This document shows positions 11,350-24,660 of a stretch of DNA of 64,000 bases, piece after piece. The DNA comes from Entophlyctis helioformis (Eukaryota; Chytridiomycota; Chytridiomycetes; Chytridiales; Chytriomycetaceae): NCBI GenBank assembly GCA_025526915.1, contig JAHLKH010000024.1, positions 1 to 64,000 of the forward strand, read 5' to 3'. Both the position numbers and the translations under genes were made by a program. The number at the start of each line of letters is the position of its first letter. The stretch's first letter is position 1. The notes under the pieces are model-generated. The model had not been told where the DNA came from. It saw nothing but the letters and a program-made list of their open reading frames with translations, and ran no database searches.

Positions 11350-14300
11350 ATGCGCATCTCCAAGCCGGCCGTCAGAAAGCCAGGGTTGCACGTAAGTGGT
11401 CGCCTGTGGCCAGTATGCATAGTGGATAGTGGATAGTGTATGCATAGTGGATAGTGGATGCACTCGCTCTGTCTCACGCCCGTCTCACGCCTGTCCAACA
11501 CACACACACACACGCACACACACACGCCTGTCTCACACTCGCCCATCCAATCCATCATCAGCCGCCGTCGCTGCTGCAGGCCGCCGCCGCGCTCGCCTCG
11601 CCCGCCGACGTGCCCGACGCGGCGCTGTGCGCGACGCTCGCCCCCCTGCTGGCCGCCGACTGGCCGTGGCAAAAGTGCGACATGCACCTGTGGATCCCCG
11701 TGCTCAACAGGCTCGACGCCGTGCTCGCCCGCCTGGTCGCTGCCTACGGCCTGGTTGCTCCTACTTCGACTGCTCCTACTTTGACTGCTCCTACTTTGAC
11801 TGCTCCTACTACGACACCCACGCCTACTGCCAGTCCCACGCCTACACCAACGCCGGTGCAGGCCCGCCCCTTTGACCCCGCCGACAAGGCCCTCGTCCAG
11901 GCCATCCTGGCCTTCTGCAAGGCCCTCTGGGAGAACTCGACCAACAGATCCATCTTCAACTCGTACGAGGTGCGTCAACGACCCTGTCTACGACCCTGTC
12001 TACACATGTGCCTTGGCATATCTCTCTCTCGACTAATAACTCGCCTCCCCTCACATACCCTGCCCTGCCCTGCCCTGCCCTGCCCTTTCCCCGCTGTCCA
12101 GCATCTGGCCGCCCTCTTGGGCTCGACGGATCTCGACGTGGTCCTCGACGTTCTCCGCTTCCTCCTCAAGCCCGCCCAGCGTGCCCAGTCGCAGCGCTCG
12201 CTCCGTGCAAACTTCTCGCTGGCCCTCGACCGCATCCACGTCCTGGCCCAAAAGTGGCTCGGCGCAAAGGAGTTTGGCCTGGACCTCGCAAACCTGGCTG
12301 GCCCCGACGATCTGCCCATCCCAGAAGAGCTCTTGACCGTCCGCTACGAGTTCTACCGCGTCTCCTCGGCATCTGGATCGCCATCTGCAGCAGCAGCAGC
12401 AGCACCATCAGGCATCATGCCTCCACCTGCGCCGACCTCGCTGGGCTCTGCACCAGACAGGACACCCGCCAGACACGCGGCTTCATCCTCTGGAACGCCT
12501 GCTTACCCACCGTCAGCTGCATCAGCTGCTTCCGGCGTCTCGGCTGCAACTCCGTTTGCGACCCCTGCCACGCCTGCTGCTCCGGGTTCGGCTGCATTCT
12601 CTGACGTGAGCGGCTCGTTCCCAAAGACCCCAAAGACCCCAAAGACTCCCTCGCCCTTTGCAGACGCGCCGTTCAAGACCCCTGCCAACCACGGCCTGGT
12701 GGCGTTTGCCATCCCGCCAGCTGCATGGGCCGAAAAGTCAGACGCGCAGCTGCTGGAAGAGCTCAAGACGCAGCACAATGTGCCCGACGAGCATCTCTTC
12801 CCGCTCTTCAACCGCATCCGCATCGCCATGAACCTGCGAAACGCCAGCCGCCGTCGTGCCTTGCTCACCATCCGCGTTCATGCCATTGCCGTCCTCGCCT
12901 ACATTGTGCCCGAGGACCAGGCACAGTCAAAGCTGTTCCTCTACGAGCCCGATCTGGTGCAGCGGCTTGCAGATCTGATTTCCACGTCTGCGGACGGTGC
13001 CGGTCTGGACGAGACCATCCAGGCTGCAGCTGCCTATGCATTGGACGCCATGGCAGCATACCGCTCAAAGTTCAACGACGTTTTGGCCGCCATCAACCTG
13101 GCTGCAAACCACGGACCGTTCATGCAGGCGCTGCGTCGCGTGCTGCGCGCCATGGAAACCAACACGGCAACGGCTGGATCCGACTATGTCGACGCCGTCT
13201 TCACGTCCATCACGTACCTGTCGAGCACCGCCGCTGGCTGCAACATGCTCCAGAGCGCTGGCGTTGTGCCCTTGCTCGTCTCGGCTGCCACGATCCCCCA
13301 CGCGGCTCAGACAAAGCACATTGCCCGCTGCATCAACATGCTCGACAGCATCCTGTACTCGAGCCCCGCGTCGTTTGGCCCATTCACTGCCGCAAACGGC
13401 GTCGAGATCCACGTCAACCGCATCCGCGACGATGTGCAGGCGTGCATCAACCTGGCATCCGGCATTGACGTGAGCACTTTTGCCCCTGGCGCCGTCATTG
13501 ACCCTTGCGCGTCGCCGTCGTTCAAGGAGCTCGCCCAGCGCGTGCCGGTCCTGCGCGCCACGCTCAAGCTCGGCTTCCACACCATGCAAACATCCGGCAC
13601 CGTCGATGGCATGCGCAGCCTCATCGACAGCTCTCTGCCGCAGTCGCTCCGTGCCATCTTTGACCACTCGCGTCTTTTTGGCTTCCTGACCGTGTTTGGC
13701 CTGGCGGTCAACATCATGTCGACCTTTATCCACAACGAGCCAACGACGCTGGCGATCCTGCAGGAGGCCCGCATCACCCACGCTTTCCTGCTTGCGGCCC
13801 AGGCAGAGCTGCCTGCCTCGGCAGAGGTCGTGTCTGCGCTGCCCAACGCCTTTGGCGCCATCTGTCTGAACGAGGCTGGCATCGAAGAGTTCCGCAAGCA
13901 CAACCCGCTGGACCGCTTCCTGTCCGTCTTTACGAGCGAGGACCACATTCGCGCACTCAAGGACAATGACGTGCCCAACTTGGTCGGCAATGCCATTGAC
14001 GAGTTCATTCGCCACCACCCCAGCCTCAAGGAGACTGTCTTGACCGGCGTGGTCAAGATGTTTGATCGCATTGCCGATGTCGGCGAGTCGCTCGAGCTGA
14101 CCCACGACGAGGCCGATGCGTGCTTCCTCTTCACTGGCGATGCAAGCGCCTCTGCCGCCACGGCAGACGTGCCCATGGTCGATGCCGAGACGGGCAAGAA
14201 AGCTCCCAAGCCGGACCACCGCATGGTGCTGTTTATCGAAACGGCCACGCGTTTCCTCGAGGGCGTCTTCCAGAACGTGTCGCACAGCAAAGAGTTTATC

Positions 14301-17300
14301 CGTCTCGGCGGCGTGGCACCTCTGCTGCGCCTCTTTACCCTGCGCACCGTGCCCCACGACTTTTCATCCATCCAGGCCTCGTTCTCCATGTCCTATGCGT
14401 TCAAGGTCATGATTGAGACGAACCCGCAGGAGGTCATGGCGGCCATTCTGAAGCAGATGAATGTTGCCTTTGACCGTGCCGAGCCGTTTGTCGCCTACTC
14501 CGGCCCAGGCAGCCTTGCGTTCAAGTACGTGTTCATGGGTGCGACCGAGCCTAGCCCCGCAGACGCATCTGCCTCAGCCGCCGCTGCCATGCCTCTGCCC
14601 GGCAGTGTGCCTGCCTTGTCTCCGGACGACGTGCAAGTCGTGTTCCGGTCGCTCGTGACGCTGCTTGCCATGTGCCGCCTGCTGTCAGACCTGTTCTGCA
14701 CCCACGCCATCTCCCACACCAAGGCTGTTGTCGCCATCACCAACACGTTTGTGGGCGAGCATGGCGAGAAGCTGATTGAGCGTCTCGGCCGCCTGTTCCG
14801 TGCATGCATCTGGGAGCGTATGCTGCTGGCCAGCCTGGTGCCCGAGGCCTGGTACGCCAAAAAGGACGACGCTGCGGCCAGCGGTGCCGACCAGGTGTCA
14901 TCCAAGGTCGCCGAGCTTGGCATGGGTGCCACGGCAGCCGAGATTGCGGCCACGTTGGCAGAGTCAGCTAGCACGGCCGGTGCGCCAACGCCACTTGACG
15001 AGGCCATGCCGATGCACCAAGACACCGCACACGTCTCCGCCGCGTCGGGATCCGGCCCAGAGCCAGCCGCCGCAGGATTGTCTTCAGCGACGGCTGTCGT
15101 CAAGGCTTCGTCTGCACTCGCTGCGTCGGCAGCAGACGCAGAGTCGACACCCGCCAAGAACGCGCGTCTGATGTGGCACGTCATTGAGCAGATCCCCGCG
15201 CTTCTCGGAGCCGTGTTCAAGTCCATCCTCAAGCTAGTTTGCGGTCGCCGCGGCGCCGAGTCTTCCAACCGAGCGCTCATGCAGAGCATCGTCAACCAGA
15301 TTGCGCAGTTCTCGCTGGACAACCTCACTTGGTCTCGCCCGCAGTCGATTGCGCCGGCTGCCAAGATGCATCTGTACGACTACACGGGTCTGTGTCTCGC
15401 TCTCGTGGTCACGCTCATCACGGACGAGCGCAACACGGTGGTCTTGCAGACCATGGATTGGTTTGCCTTTGAAAAGGCCGGCGGTCTCGACTACATTCTC
15501 CGCCTGGTGGAAGAGCTTGTTGCCGACGGCAAGACACTCGCTGATTCGGCTGCATCCGCACACTTGACGGCCAAGGAGATTGAGCAGACCAAGACCCACC
15601 TGCAGGTCACGCTCGAGACCATCATGGTCGTGCTGCAGCACATCACGAATGCCAAGATGCTCCACGACTCGTCGCACACGGCCCAGATGGTTGCCCGCCA
15701 GCGCGAGAAACCATCGCCTGAGACGTTTGATGCGCACGCCTACCTTGTCCACACGCGTCTCCGCGTGGCTCCAGCCGTTCTGCGCATCTTGCCCGACCCG
15801 TTTGTGCACACGTCGAGCGCCCCCGTCCTGGCCGGAATCATGATGGTCCTGTCGCAGATCCTGCAGGCTGAAGGCGAGGAAGCGCCGCGCGTCAACCCGG
15901 CTGCCGCTACGCCAGCGTCCAACCTGGCGCGCGGCATCAATGCCATCAATGCCCAGTTTGGCATGCCGACCGCGCCGCCTGCCCCCGTGGTTGCCGACCC
16001 AGACAAGGTCAACCAGCTGGTCGACATGGGCTTCCCGCGTCCAGCCGCCGAGGCCGCGCTCATCCGATGCTCCAACAACATTGCCCGTGCGGCCGAGTAT
16101 CTCTTGGCGCACCCGCACTTTATCACGGCCAATATGGCTCCTCCGCCTCCTCCTGCGTCGTCTGCCACGACGGCGACGCCACAGACGGCTGGCTCTTCTG
16201 CGGTAGCGTCTGCAACGACTGCCACGCCTGTCACGCCTGCAGCTGCTGGTTCCTCTGGTGCATCGGCCTCGGCCACAGCCACGGCGTCCACGTCAACAGC
16301 TGCTCCAGTGGCTGCTACAGAGACTGCTGCAGAGGCTGCGACGATTCCTGCTGGACAAGAGGACGTGTCCATGTCTGTTGCTGCTGACCCGGCGAGCAGC
16401 ACCATGGATGACGACGACGACGACGACGAGGCTGCTCTGCTGTCTCAAGCCATCGCCATGTCCAACACCGCTCAGGAGGACCCCATGGAGGTGTCGAGCA
16501 CCACGGTCGCGCCGGCTGCGTCTGGCTCCGCAGACACGTCTGAATCGCAGTCGTCTGCCGCCGCATCGGGTGTGGCTCCCATGGACACGTCGGCTGCGCC
16601 ACCGGCACCTGCAGCGGCAACGTCAGATGCAAAGGGCAAGGGCAAGGCTCCCGAAGCGGCTGCCTCTGACGCGTCCGCCGAGGACCGCGCCAAGCTCAAT
16701 GAGCTACGCGAGCAGATCAAAAAGGACGGCGAGAAGTTTGTCTTTTCGCTTCTTGGCGTTGCCGAGGACACGCCCATCTTCAACATCAAGGACTTTGTGT
16801 GTCTGCTGGGCAAGGACGACCTCGCGCCGTTGCTCAAGATGCTGCTCAAGGAGATTGACGAGATCAAGGACACGCTGTTCTCGATCACCAAGGCGTACTC
16901 GCCCCTCGGATCGCGTCTCCGTCTCTTGCTGCTGCTCGCCATGGAGCGCGCTCACCAGCGACTTGTGCTTGAGCAGTCGCACGGCCTGGTGGTGCAGCTC
17001 ATTGCGTTGATCGCCCAAGGCAAACCCACGGCCGGCATCGGTCTCTCGTCGGCTCTGCTGCTCATTGAGACGTACATGACCGTTCTGGATGAGCCCCTCG
17101 AAGAAGAGTTCAAGTTCACTCCCGAGGGTCAGACGCCTAGCAGCCCCGTGCCTGCCCGACTGCCTGCCATCCCGGACGAGTCGCTCGTGCACCTGGTCGA
17201 GGGCATCATTGGGCTGTACGCAACCGATGGTCTCGACCCCAGCACGCTGCATGCAGCCTACCGCCTGCTTGTGATCCTGACACGCCGCCGCAACCTGGCG

Positions 17301-20300
17301 TCCAAGTTTGTCGAGTCTGGCGGTCTGGCCGCACTTCTCGGCGTGACCTACTTGAGCACGTTTGCGTCGCAGCAGTCGCTGTCCGTCATCATCATCCGCC
17401 ACCTTGTCGAGAGCGAGCCCATTGTGGACGAGATCATTGACCGGCAAGTCAAGGCTTGGCTGCACACGCCGCGTCTGCGTGCTGTCGACCTCAACACGTA
17501 CATCAAGAGCAACATTCACCTCTGTCTGCGCGACGTTGACTCGTTTGTGCGTGCGACGGATGTGTACTCGAAGCTGTCGCGTGTGGATGCCAAGGCACGC
17601 ATTGCCCAGATCTCGCGCCTCCCGACGCCAGAAGAGGTCGAGGCGGCCGCGGCCCCAGCGTCAGCGTCGTCTGCATCGGCACCTGCTGGCCCTGAGACGT
17701 CCGCCATGGACACGTCAGAGGAGGCGTCTGCTGCAGCCGGCCCGTCCTCTGCTGTTGCATCTGCAGCAGCAACACCTGGCCCCTCTGCTCCCGCAACACC
17801 TGCCCCAGTGCCGTCCACGCCCGGCCCCGCCACGTCGGTCGGTGCCCGCACGCCTGCCAAGACGCCGGGTGTTCATCTGGACAGTTTTGCCGAGGAGAAC
17901 CTGTCCTCGTCTGCCGGCCCGGTGGTCCAGTACCTTGTGCACGAGCTCCTGTCGCTTCGCGCCCAGCCGCCTGCGCCACTGGACCCCAAGACCAACGAGC
18001 CAGTTCCGATTGGCAAGGCCGACCACAAGGACCCTCGCTTTGCAACGCACATCCGCCGTCTGGCGATCCTGCAGTGCCTGTCGGAGCTCGTGATCTCGTA
18101 CCCTGTGTGCAAGCTGGACGTGCTCCACGCCTCGCAGAAGCGCAACTCGGGCAAGACGCCCCAGCGCGGCGGCAAGAACCCGCTGCTGATCCACGTCCTG
18201 AAAGACCTGATCCCGCGTCCGCTGCGTCTGGAAAGCCCCACGCCCGCTGAGCAGGCATCCATCGCCCAGCAGATCGAAAGAACCGAGAGCGTCTGGGGCA
18301 TCTACCTCATCTGCTCGCTGTGCTTAACGTCGGCCGAGGACGCGGGCGAGGAACGCCAGCAGAACGCCGAGCTGGTCGCCGTCCGCAAGATTGTTCTGGA
18401 GGCTGTTTCCAAGAGCGCCAGCAGCATTCTCTCGCAGCAGCAACAGCAGCAGCAGCACGAGTCGTCGCTTGACAAGCGCTATGGCCGTTTCCTGGCGTTT
18501 GGCGAGCTTTGCCTTCGTCTGCTGGCCTCGCGTCCTGCTCCTGCAAACCAGTTACCAGCATCCAACAATGCAGACGACAGCGTCTCGATCCAAATTGCGC
18601 GCATCATGATGGACACGGGCTTTGTTGGCCACCTCACCAGCATCCTGGCCGAGATTGATCTCCAGCACCCAGCCGCCAACCGCGTCATCTCGGCTGTGCT
18701 CAAGCCACTCGAGGTCCTGACCAAGGTGGCCATCAAGATTGGCCGTTCTGGCGACCTGACTGGCGCCGGTCGCGGCAAGCATCCAGCCGGTGCAGCTGCA
18801 TCGGGCTCTGGCGCCGGTGCCCATGGAAGCGGCCATGCGCACGCTCACGCTGGCGCAGCCGGCCACCGACCTCCACTCCCTGGTGGCGCTGCATCGTCAT
18901 CATCTGCCGGTCAAGGCGCAAGTGGTAGTCGCGGTGGCGGCCAAGGCTCGCGTGCCCTAGAGCCTTCGCCGTTCATTGTTGGCAATGATATGCCGTCTGA
19001 CGGAGACCATGCCGACATGGACCAGGACGACGAGGAAGACCCCACCGCCAACGAGATCTCGGACATGTACCGCAACTCGTCGCTCGGCATGTTCAGCGGC
19101 GAGCACCCGCATGGCGATGAGCAGAGCGAAGAGTACGAGGAGGGCTATGAAGAGTTCACCGACGAAGATGGCTCTGACATGGACATGGACGGCGAGGAGT
19201 CGGAGGAGGACGACGACATGGAGATTGTTGTCCCCGAGCCTTACCACGGCAACGAAGTCGACTTTACGTCGTCCGAGGACGATCATGGCCACGGCGAGAC
19301 GGGCGACGAGATGGACTCTGACGACGATGACGATGTCCATGATGGCGAGGAAGTGCTGGACGGCGACATGTCCTGGGAAACTGAAGACGAAGATGAGGAC
19401 GAGGACGACGATGCCGACGACCAGGACGACCACGACGCCCTTGCCCAAGCCTTTGCTCCCAGCGGTGATGAGAGCGACGGCGACGATGAGGACGATGATC
19501 AGGACGACCATGACGCACACGACGACGGCGATGCCGGCGGTGCTGCGCACGGTCACGGTCACAACCACGCTGCCCATGGTCACCTCGATGGCCAAGGCGA
19601 GTTCTATGAGGACGTGGCCGACGAGGATGACGAAGAAGATGAGGACAACGACGAGGACATCTTTGACATGAACGCCATCGACATGGCTGGTGGCGCTGGC
19701 AGAGTCGGTGGCGATGCTGCCGAAGCCGGCTTCGTGTTCCCCGAGGACGCCGCTGATGCATTCGGTGCTGGTGCCGCCACCGGTGCTGGCGGACGTCGTC
19801 GCGCGCAACACGGGTTCGACATGCCCATGTTTGGCTACGACATCATGGGCGACGGACTGGGTCGCGGTGGTGGTTTCGCTGATTCGCTTCCTGTGCCTGC
19901 CGGTCTGGACGACTTCCAAGTGCTCGGCCGCCAGCTGGGTCTTGCAAGCCGCGCCAACGCACACACCGACGCCATGACGCACCCGTTGCTGGTCAACCGT
20001 CGCACTCCGATGCAGGGCGGTCTGCGCACCATGGATGGCGCGCTGGACATGACCAACATGGGCATGGCCATTGGCGGTCCGGGCGGTCATCGCCACATCC
20101 TAGACTTTTCTGGAAACACCGACATGGAGACGATCAGCGCGCTCCAGCAGATGCTCACTCGCGGCGGACTTCGACGCGATGCCGAGATCATTCTGCCGTC
20201 GGGCGAGGGCGGCCTGGCCGACATGGCTTCCTTCAATCGTCTGCTGCGCATGCTGCCGCACGGCAGCCTTTCTGGTCGCAGTGCACACGCAGGCGGCCAC

Positions 20301-22795
20301 CGTGGCGGTGCAGCGCACGCACATGGTGCTACTCCTGCCGGCCACGATGCTGCTGGCGGCAGCAAGGCCGCTGCCCACGGCGAAGACGGTGCACCGTCTG
20401 TGCTGCCCTCCGTCGCCGAGCGCCTTGGATTCCTCCACAGCCACTCCCTCGCACTTACCGACGGTCGCTGGCGCCAAGAGTCCCGCGCCATCTACGGCGC
20501 ACTTGCACAAGAAAAGGCGCTGCGTGTTGTGAATGCCATCCTCAACCGCCGCATGCCTGCTGCTCTCGAGGAGGAGCGGGTTGCCAAGGAAAAGGCCGAG
20601 GCCGAGCGCAAGGCCCGTGCAGAGGCCGAAGAGGCAAAGCGTGCCGTTGAGGAAGCTGCACGCAAGAAGCGCGAGGCGGAAGAGGCTGCTCGGCGCGAGG
20701 CCGAGGCCGAGGCCCGCCGCGTCGCAGAAGAGGCTGCCAGACGCGAGGCGGAGGAGCGTGCGGCTGCCGAGGCTGCTGCTGCTGCCGAACGTGCCGCCGC
20801 AGCTGCTGCATCTGCTGCGCAACAGCCCACGGACATGAATGCAGAGCCGACGTCTGCTGCCGAATCCTCGTCTGCTGCTCCTGCCGAGCCCGAGCGCGTT
20901 GTCGTGATCATTCACGGCAACCCTGTGGACATTACGGGCACCGGCATTGACGTGACGTTCCTGGAGGCTCTTCCCGACGATCTGCGCCAAGAAGTCGTAA
21001 CGCAGCATCTCGAAGAGCAACGCCGCGCGCAGATGGCCACCGAGGCGACGGGCAACATCAGCCTCGAGTTTCTGGAGGCTCTTCCGTTTGAGATCCGCGA
21101 GGAGGTCATCCGCCAAGAGCGTCTCGAGGCCGAGCGTCGCCAGCAGCAGCAGCAGGCCCAGGCGGCGGCACAGGCGGCTGGATCGGCTGGTGCTCCTGCT
21201 GCTCCTACTCCTGCAGCTGCGGCCCCACATGCGCCAGTCCGCGGCATCCCGCCTCTCGGCGGTGCAATCAATGGCGACGGGTTCCTGGCTGCCTTGCAAT
21301 CGCAACTGCGCGATGCTGTCCTTGGCGGCCCTGATCCCATGCTGCTGAATCCTGCGACTGCTGCAGGCGGTGCTCGCTCCCAGCTTGAACGTCTGCTTGG
21401 CCGTGCTGGTCTTGCTGGTGCTGGTGGCATTGGCGCTGGCGCTGCTGCTGGCGCTGGTGCTGCTGTGCCACGGTCCAGTGTCACCCGCGAGACGGCGCAG
21501 CTGGTCGACAAGTCTGGCGTCGTCAATCTGCTGCGTCTCGTGTTCCTTCCGGAGCCCGTGTCGTCGCAGGTGCTCACCAACGTGCTCACCAACCTCAACG
21601 AGAACAGCAAGACGCGCGCCGATGTCCTGACGCTTCTTCTCGGCGTGCTTGTGGATGGCAGCGCAGATCTGGCTGCCGTCGACCGCGGGTTCTCGCAGCT
21701 GTCGCTCAAGGGCAAGGGCAAGGCGTCGTCGCAACAGCTGCAGCAGCAGTTCCTTGCTCTGCAACCGTCGCCTGCCGGCAGTGACAAGCTTCAGCAGAAC
21801 CAGGTTGCCCGCAAGCCGTCGACCAGCGCGATTCTGAGCGGCGTGTCCCAGGCTGCCTCGGCGATCCCAAACCTGGTCGCCCAGCGCTGTCTCGAGACGC
21901 TCCTCCACCTGATCAACAGCAACAACAACGTTGTGCGATTCTTTTTGGCCGAGAATGAGGCAGTGGACGCGCAGCTTGCACGCAACGCGTCCAAGACGCC
22001 GCGCAAGGGCAAGGGCAAGGAGAAGGAGAAGCCGGCACCGACGTACCGCTACCCCGTCGTCGTGCTGCTGAGTCTGCTTGAGCGTCGCACGTTCCTCGAG
22101 AACTCGAGCATCATGGAACAGCTCATGCAGGTGCTCACCAACATCCTGCGCTTACTGCCGGTGATTGTCAAGAAGAATGCCGCTGCGGCTGCGGTGGCGT
22201 CTGCCACTGCGACTGCGACTGCGACTCCTGCTGCCGCAACTGCTGCAACAGAGGCTGTGCCAACACCCGAGACGGCTGGCGCTGCCGCCGGTTCATCGTC
22301 TGCTGGACCTAGTGCTGCTCCAGCCACGCCAGTCAAGACGGCGGCACCGGCCGACAAGCCCTCGACTGACCACGAGTTCAAGACGCCCTTCATTCCTGAG
22401 CAGTACATCCGCAACGTCATCAACGTGCTCAAGGACGGCGTGTGCTCAAGCAAGACGTTCAACTACACGCTCACGGTCATTCAGTACCTCACGTCGATCC
22501 CGGAGAACTACGCCATCATCTCTCGCGAGCTCGTTGGCTTCTCGCAGCAGCTCGGCGACGTGATCATCCCAGACCTGACGGAGCTGTCGCATGCCGCTGA
22601 GCAGGCCACTTCGTCGACCGACATCACCAACGCGCTTCTGGCCAAGTTCTCGTCGCCGGTCGCCAACCAGTCCAAGCTGCTGCGTTTGCTCAAGACGATC
22701 GACTTTATCTGTTCCAAGCCGCCCGCGTCCCAGGCCGCTCCTGCGGCAGCTGAAGCCAAGGCTGGCGCCGCTGGCCCATCTGCTTCGACTGGCAC

Positions 22796-22833
<38 letters not shown>

Positions 22834-24505
22834 CGGCCACTGCTGCTGGGTCGACAGCCGCGCCATCTGCCTTGACTATTGCGCAGAATCCCGAGCTGGC
22901 TGGCTGCCAGGCGCTTGCCGAGGTGTGCGAGCAGTTCAACTTCCGCGCGCTTTGGCGTGAGCTGGGCAGCTGCCTGCACTGGATCAACCAAAAGCCGGAT
23001 CTGGTCCACGCCGCCACGGTGCTCCTGCCTCTGATCGAGTCGTTCATGGTGGTGTCCAAGCCCAGCGTTCTGCTCAAGAAGGCTGCCGCCGCCGCCGCCG
23101 CCGCTGCTGCTTCTGCCGCTGCACCGGGTGCGTCGACTGCCGGCGCTTTGGGTGCGAGCGCAGCATCGGTCGCTGGCCAAGCGGGCCGGTCGCTCATCCG
23201 CCAGGCCTCTGAGACGCCTTCGATGCTCGACCGCGAGTCGTTTGCCTCGTTCACGGACGAGCACAAAAAGGTGCTCAACACGATGGTGCGCAACAACCCG
23301 TCGCTCATGAGCGGCTCCTTCTCGCTCCTCGTGCACAACCCCAAGGTCCTCGAGTTTGACAACAAGCGCACGTACTTTACCCAGCAGCTGCACAAAAAGG
23401 CCAGCAACTTCCGCGAGCACTATGGCACGCTGTCGATCCACGTGCGTCGCCAGTATGTGTTCGAGGACTCGTTCCACCAGCTGTCTGGCCGGTCGGGCGA
23501 TGAGCTCAAGTACGGCAAGCTGTCGGTGCGATTCTACGAGGAAGAGGGCGTGGATGCCGGCGGTGTGACTCGCGAGTGGTTCTCGGTGCTTGCGCGCCAG
23601 ATGTTCAACCCGGACTACGCGCTGTTCCGCCCGTCTGCCGCCGACAAGGTGACCTACCAGCCCAACCGCACATCGGGCGTCAACCCGGACCATCTGCTGT
23701 ACTTTAAGTTTGTGGGACGCATCATTGGCAAGGCCATCTTTGACGGACGCCTGCTGGACGCGTACTTTACCCGGTCGTTCTACAAGTGCATTCTGGGCTC
23801 ACCGGTCGAGCACAAGGACATGGAGGCCATCGACCCCGAGTACCACAAGTCGCTCGAGTGGATCCTGGAGAACGACATCACGGACGTGCTCGACCTGACG
23901 TTCAGCACGGAAGTGGACGACTTTGGACGCCGCCGCATCATTGATCTCAAGCCCAACGGCCGCAACCTCCCCGTGACGGAGGAGAACAAGGTCGAGTACG
24001 TCAAGCTCATCACGGAGCAGCGTCTCGTGGCCGCGATCAAGGCGCAGATTGACGCGTTCCTTGCGGGTTTCCACGAAGTGATTCCGCGCGACCTGATCAG
24101 CATCTTCAACGAGCAGGAGCTCGAGCTGCTGATTTCGGGCATGCCGGACATTGACATTGACGACTGGAAGAACAACACCGAGTACCAAAACTACACGCCG
24201 ACGTCGCCGCAGGTGCAGTGGTTCTGGCGCGTGGTGCGGTCGCTGTCGCAGGAGGAGCGGGCCAAGCTCATCCAGTTTGTGACGGGCACGAGCAAGTGCC
24301 GCTCGAGGGCTTCAAGGCGCTGCAAGGGTCGACGGGCGTGCAAAAGTTCCAGATCCACAAGGACTTTGGGCCGCCGACGCGACTGCCGAGTGCGCACACG
24401 TGTTTCAACCAGATTGATGTGCCGCAGTACGAGAGCTACGAGCAGCTGCGCGCGATGTTGCTGACGGCGCTGAACGAGGGCGTGACTGGCTTTGGGTTTG
24501 CTTGA
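11350..24505 (+). CDS. TOM1: Giant HECT-type E3 ubiquitin ligase, HUWE1/TOM1 family
   Basis: The model is exons 11350-11391, 11562-11969 and 12102-24505, about 4,284 aa, against about 4,370 for human HUWE1. The tiny first exon ([14 protein letters not shown]) gives the expected family N-terminus, and intron 2 is in frame. Domains in order are the DUF908/DUF913 armadillo regions (residues ~1-1000), a UBA domain (~1447-1490, '[18 protein letters not shown]'), a UIM (~1586, '[16 protein letters not shown]'), a long acidic region (~2450-2680), two UBM-like ubiquitin-binding motifs ('[14 protein letters not shown]' and '[14 protein letters not shown]', ~3100 and ~3135), and the HECT domain (~3930-end). 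HUWE1/TOM1 ubiquitylates surplus ribosomal proteins, histones and others. One base is missing near 24296: AGCAAGTGCCG appears where AGC AAG GTG CCG is expected. The last ~70 residues, including the catalytic Cys of '[10 protein letters not shown]' (codon 24401-24403), are therefore in another frame. Confidence 0.96.
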
Positions 24506-24660
24506 TCGTGGTGGGAGTATTGGTTGTGGGATGAATGGGTGGCGGGTCGCTTCAAGTATCGCAACAATGAAAGGCATCATCTTCCACTTCTTCTCCTCGT
24601 TCTTGAAGACGACGCGTGCAACAACAAAGCCGCGGCGCAGATGGCGGGAACGGGCTCGTC

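Noticed and set aside
18957..20096. 379-codon minus-strand frame inside HUWE1
   Set aside because: It is the complement of the Asp/Glu-rich region, giving Val/Ile-rich nonsense. The plus strand carries the conserved protein.
20539..21150. Possible separate coiled-coil gene (Glu/Ala/Arg-rich) in HUWE1
   Set aside because: It is in the same continuous frame between conserved HUWE1 segments and ends in the two UBM-like motifs, so it is an internal linker.
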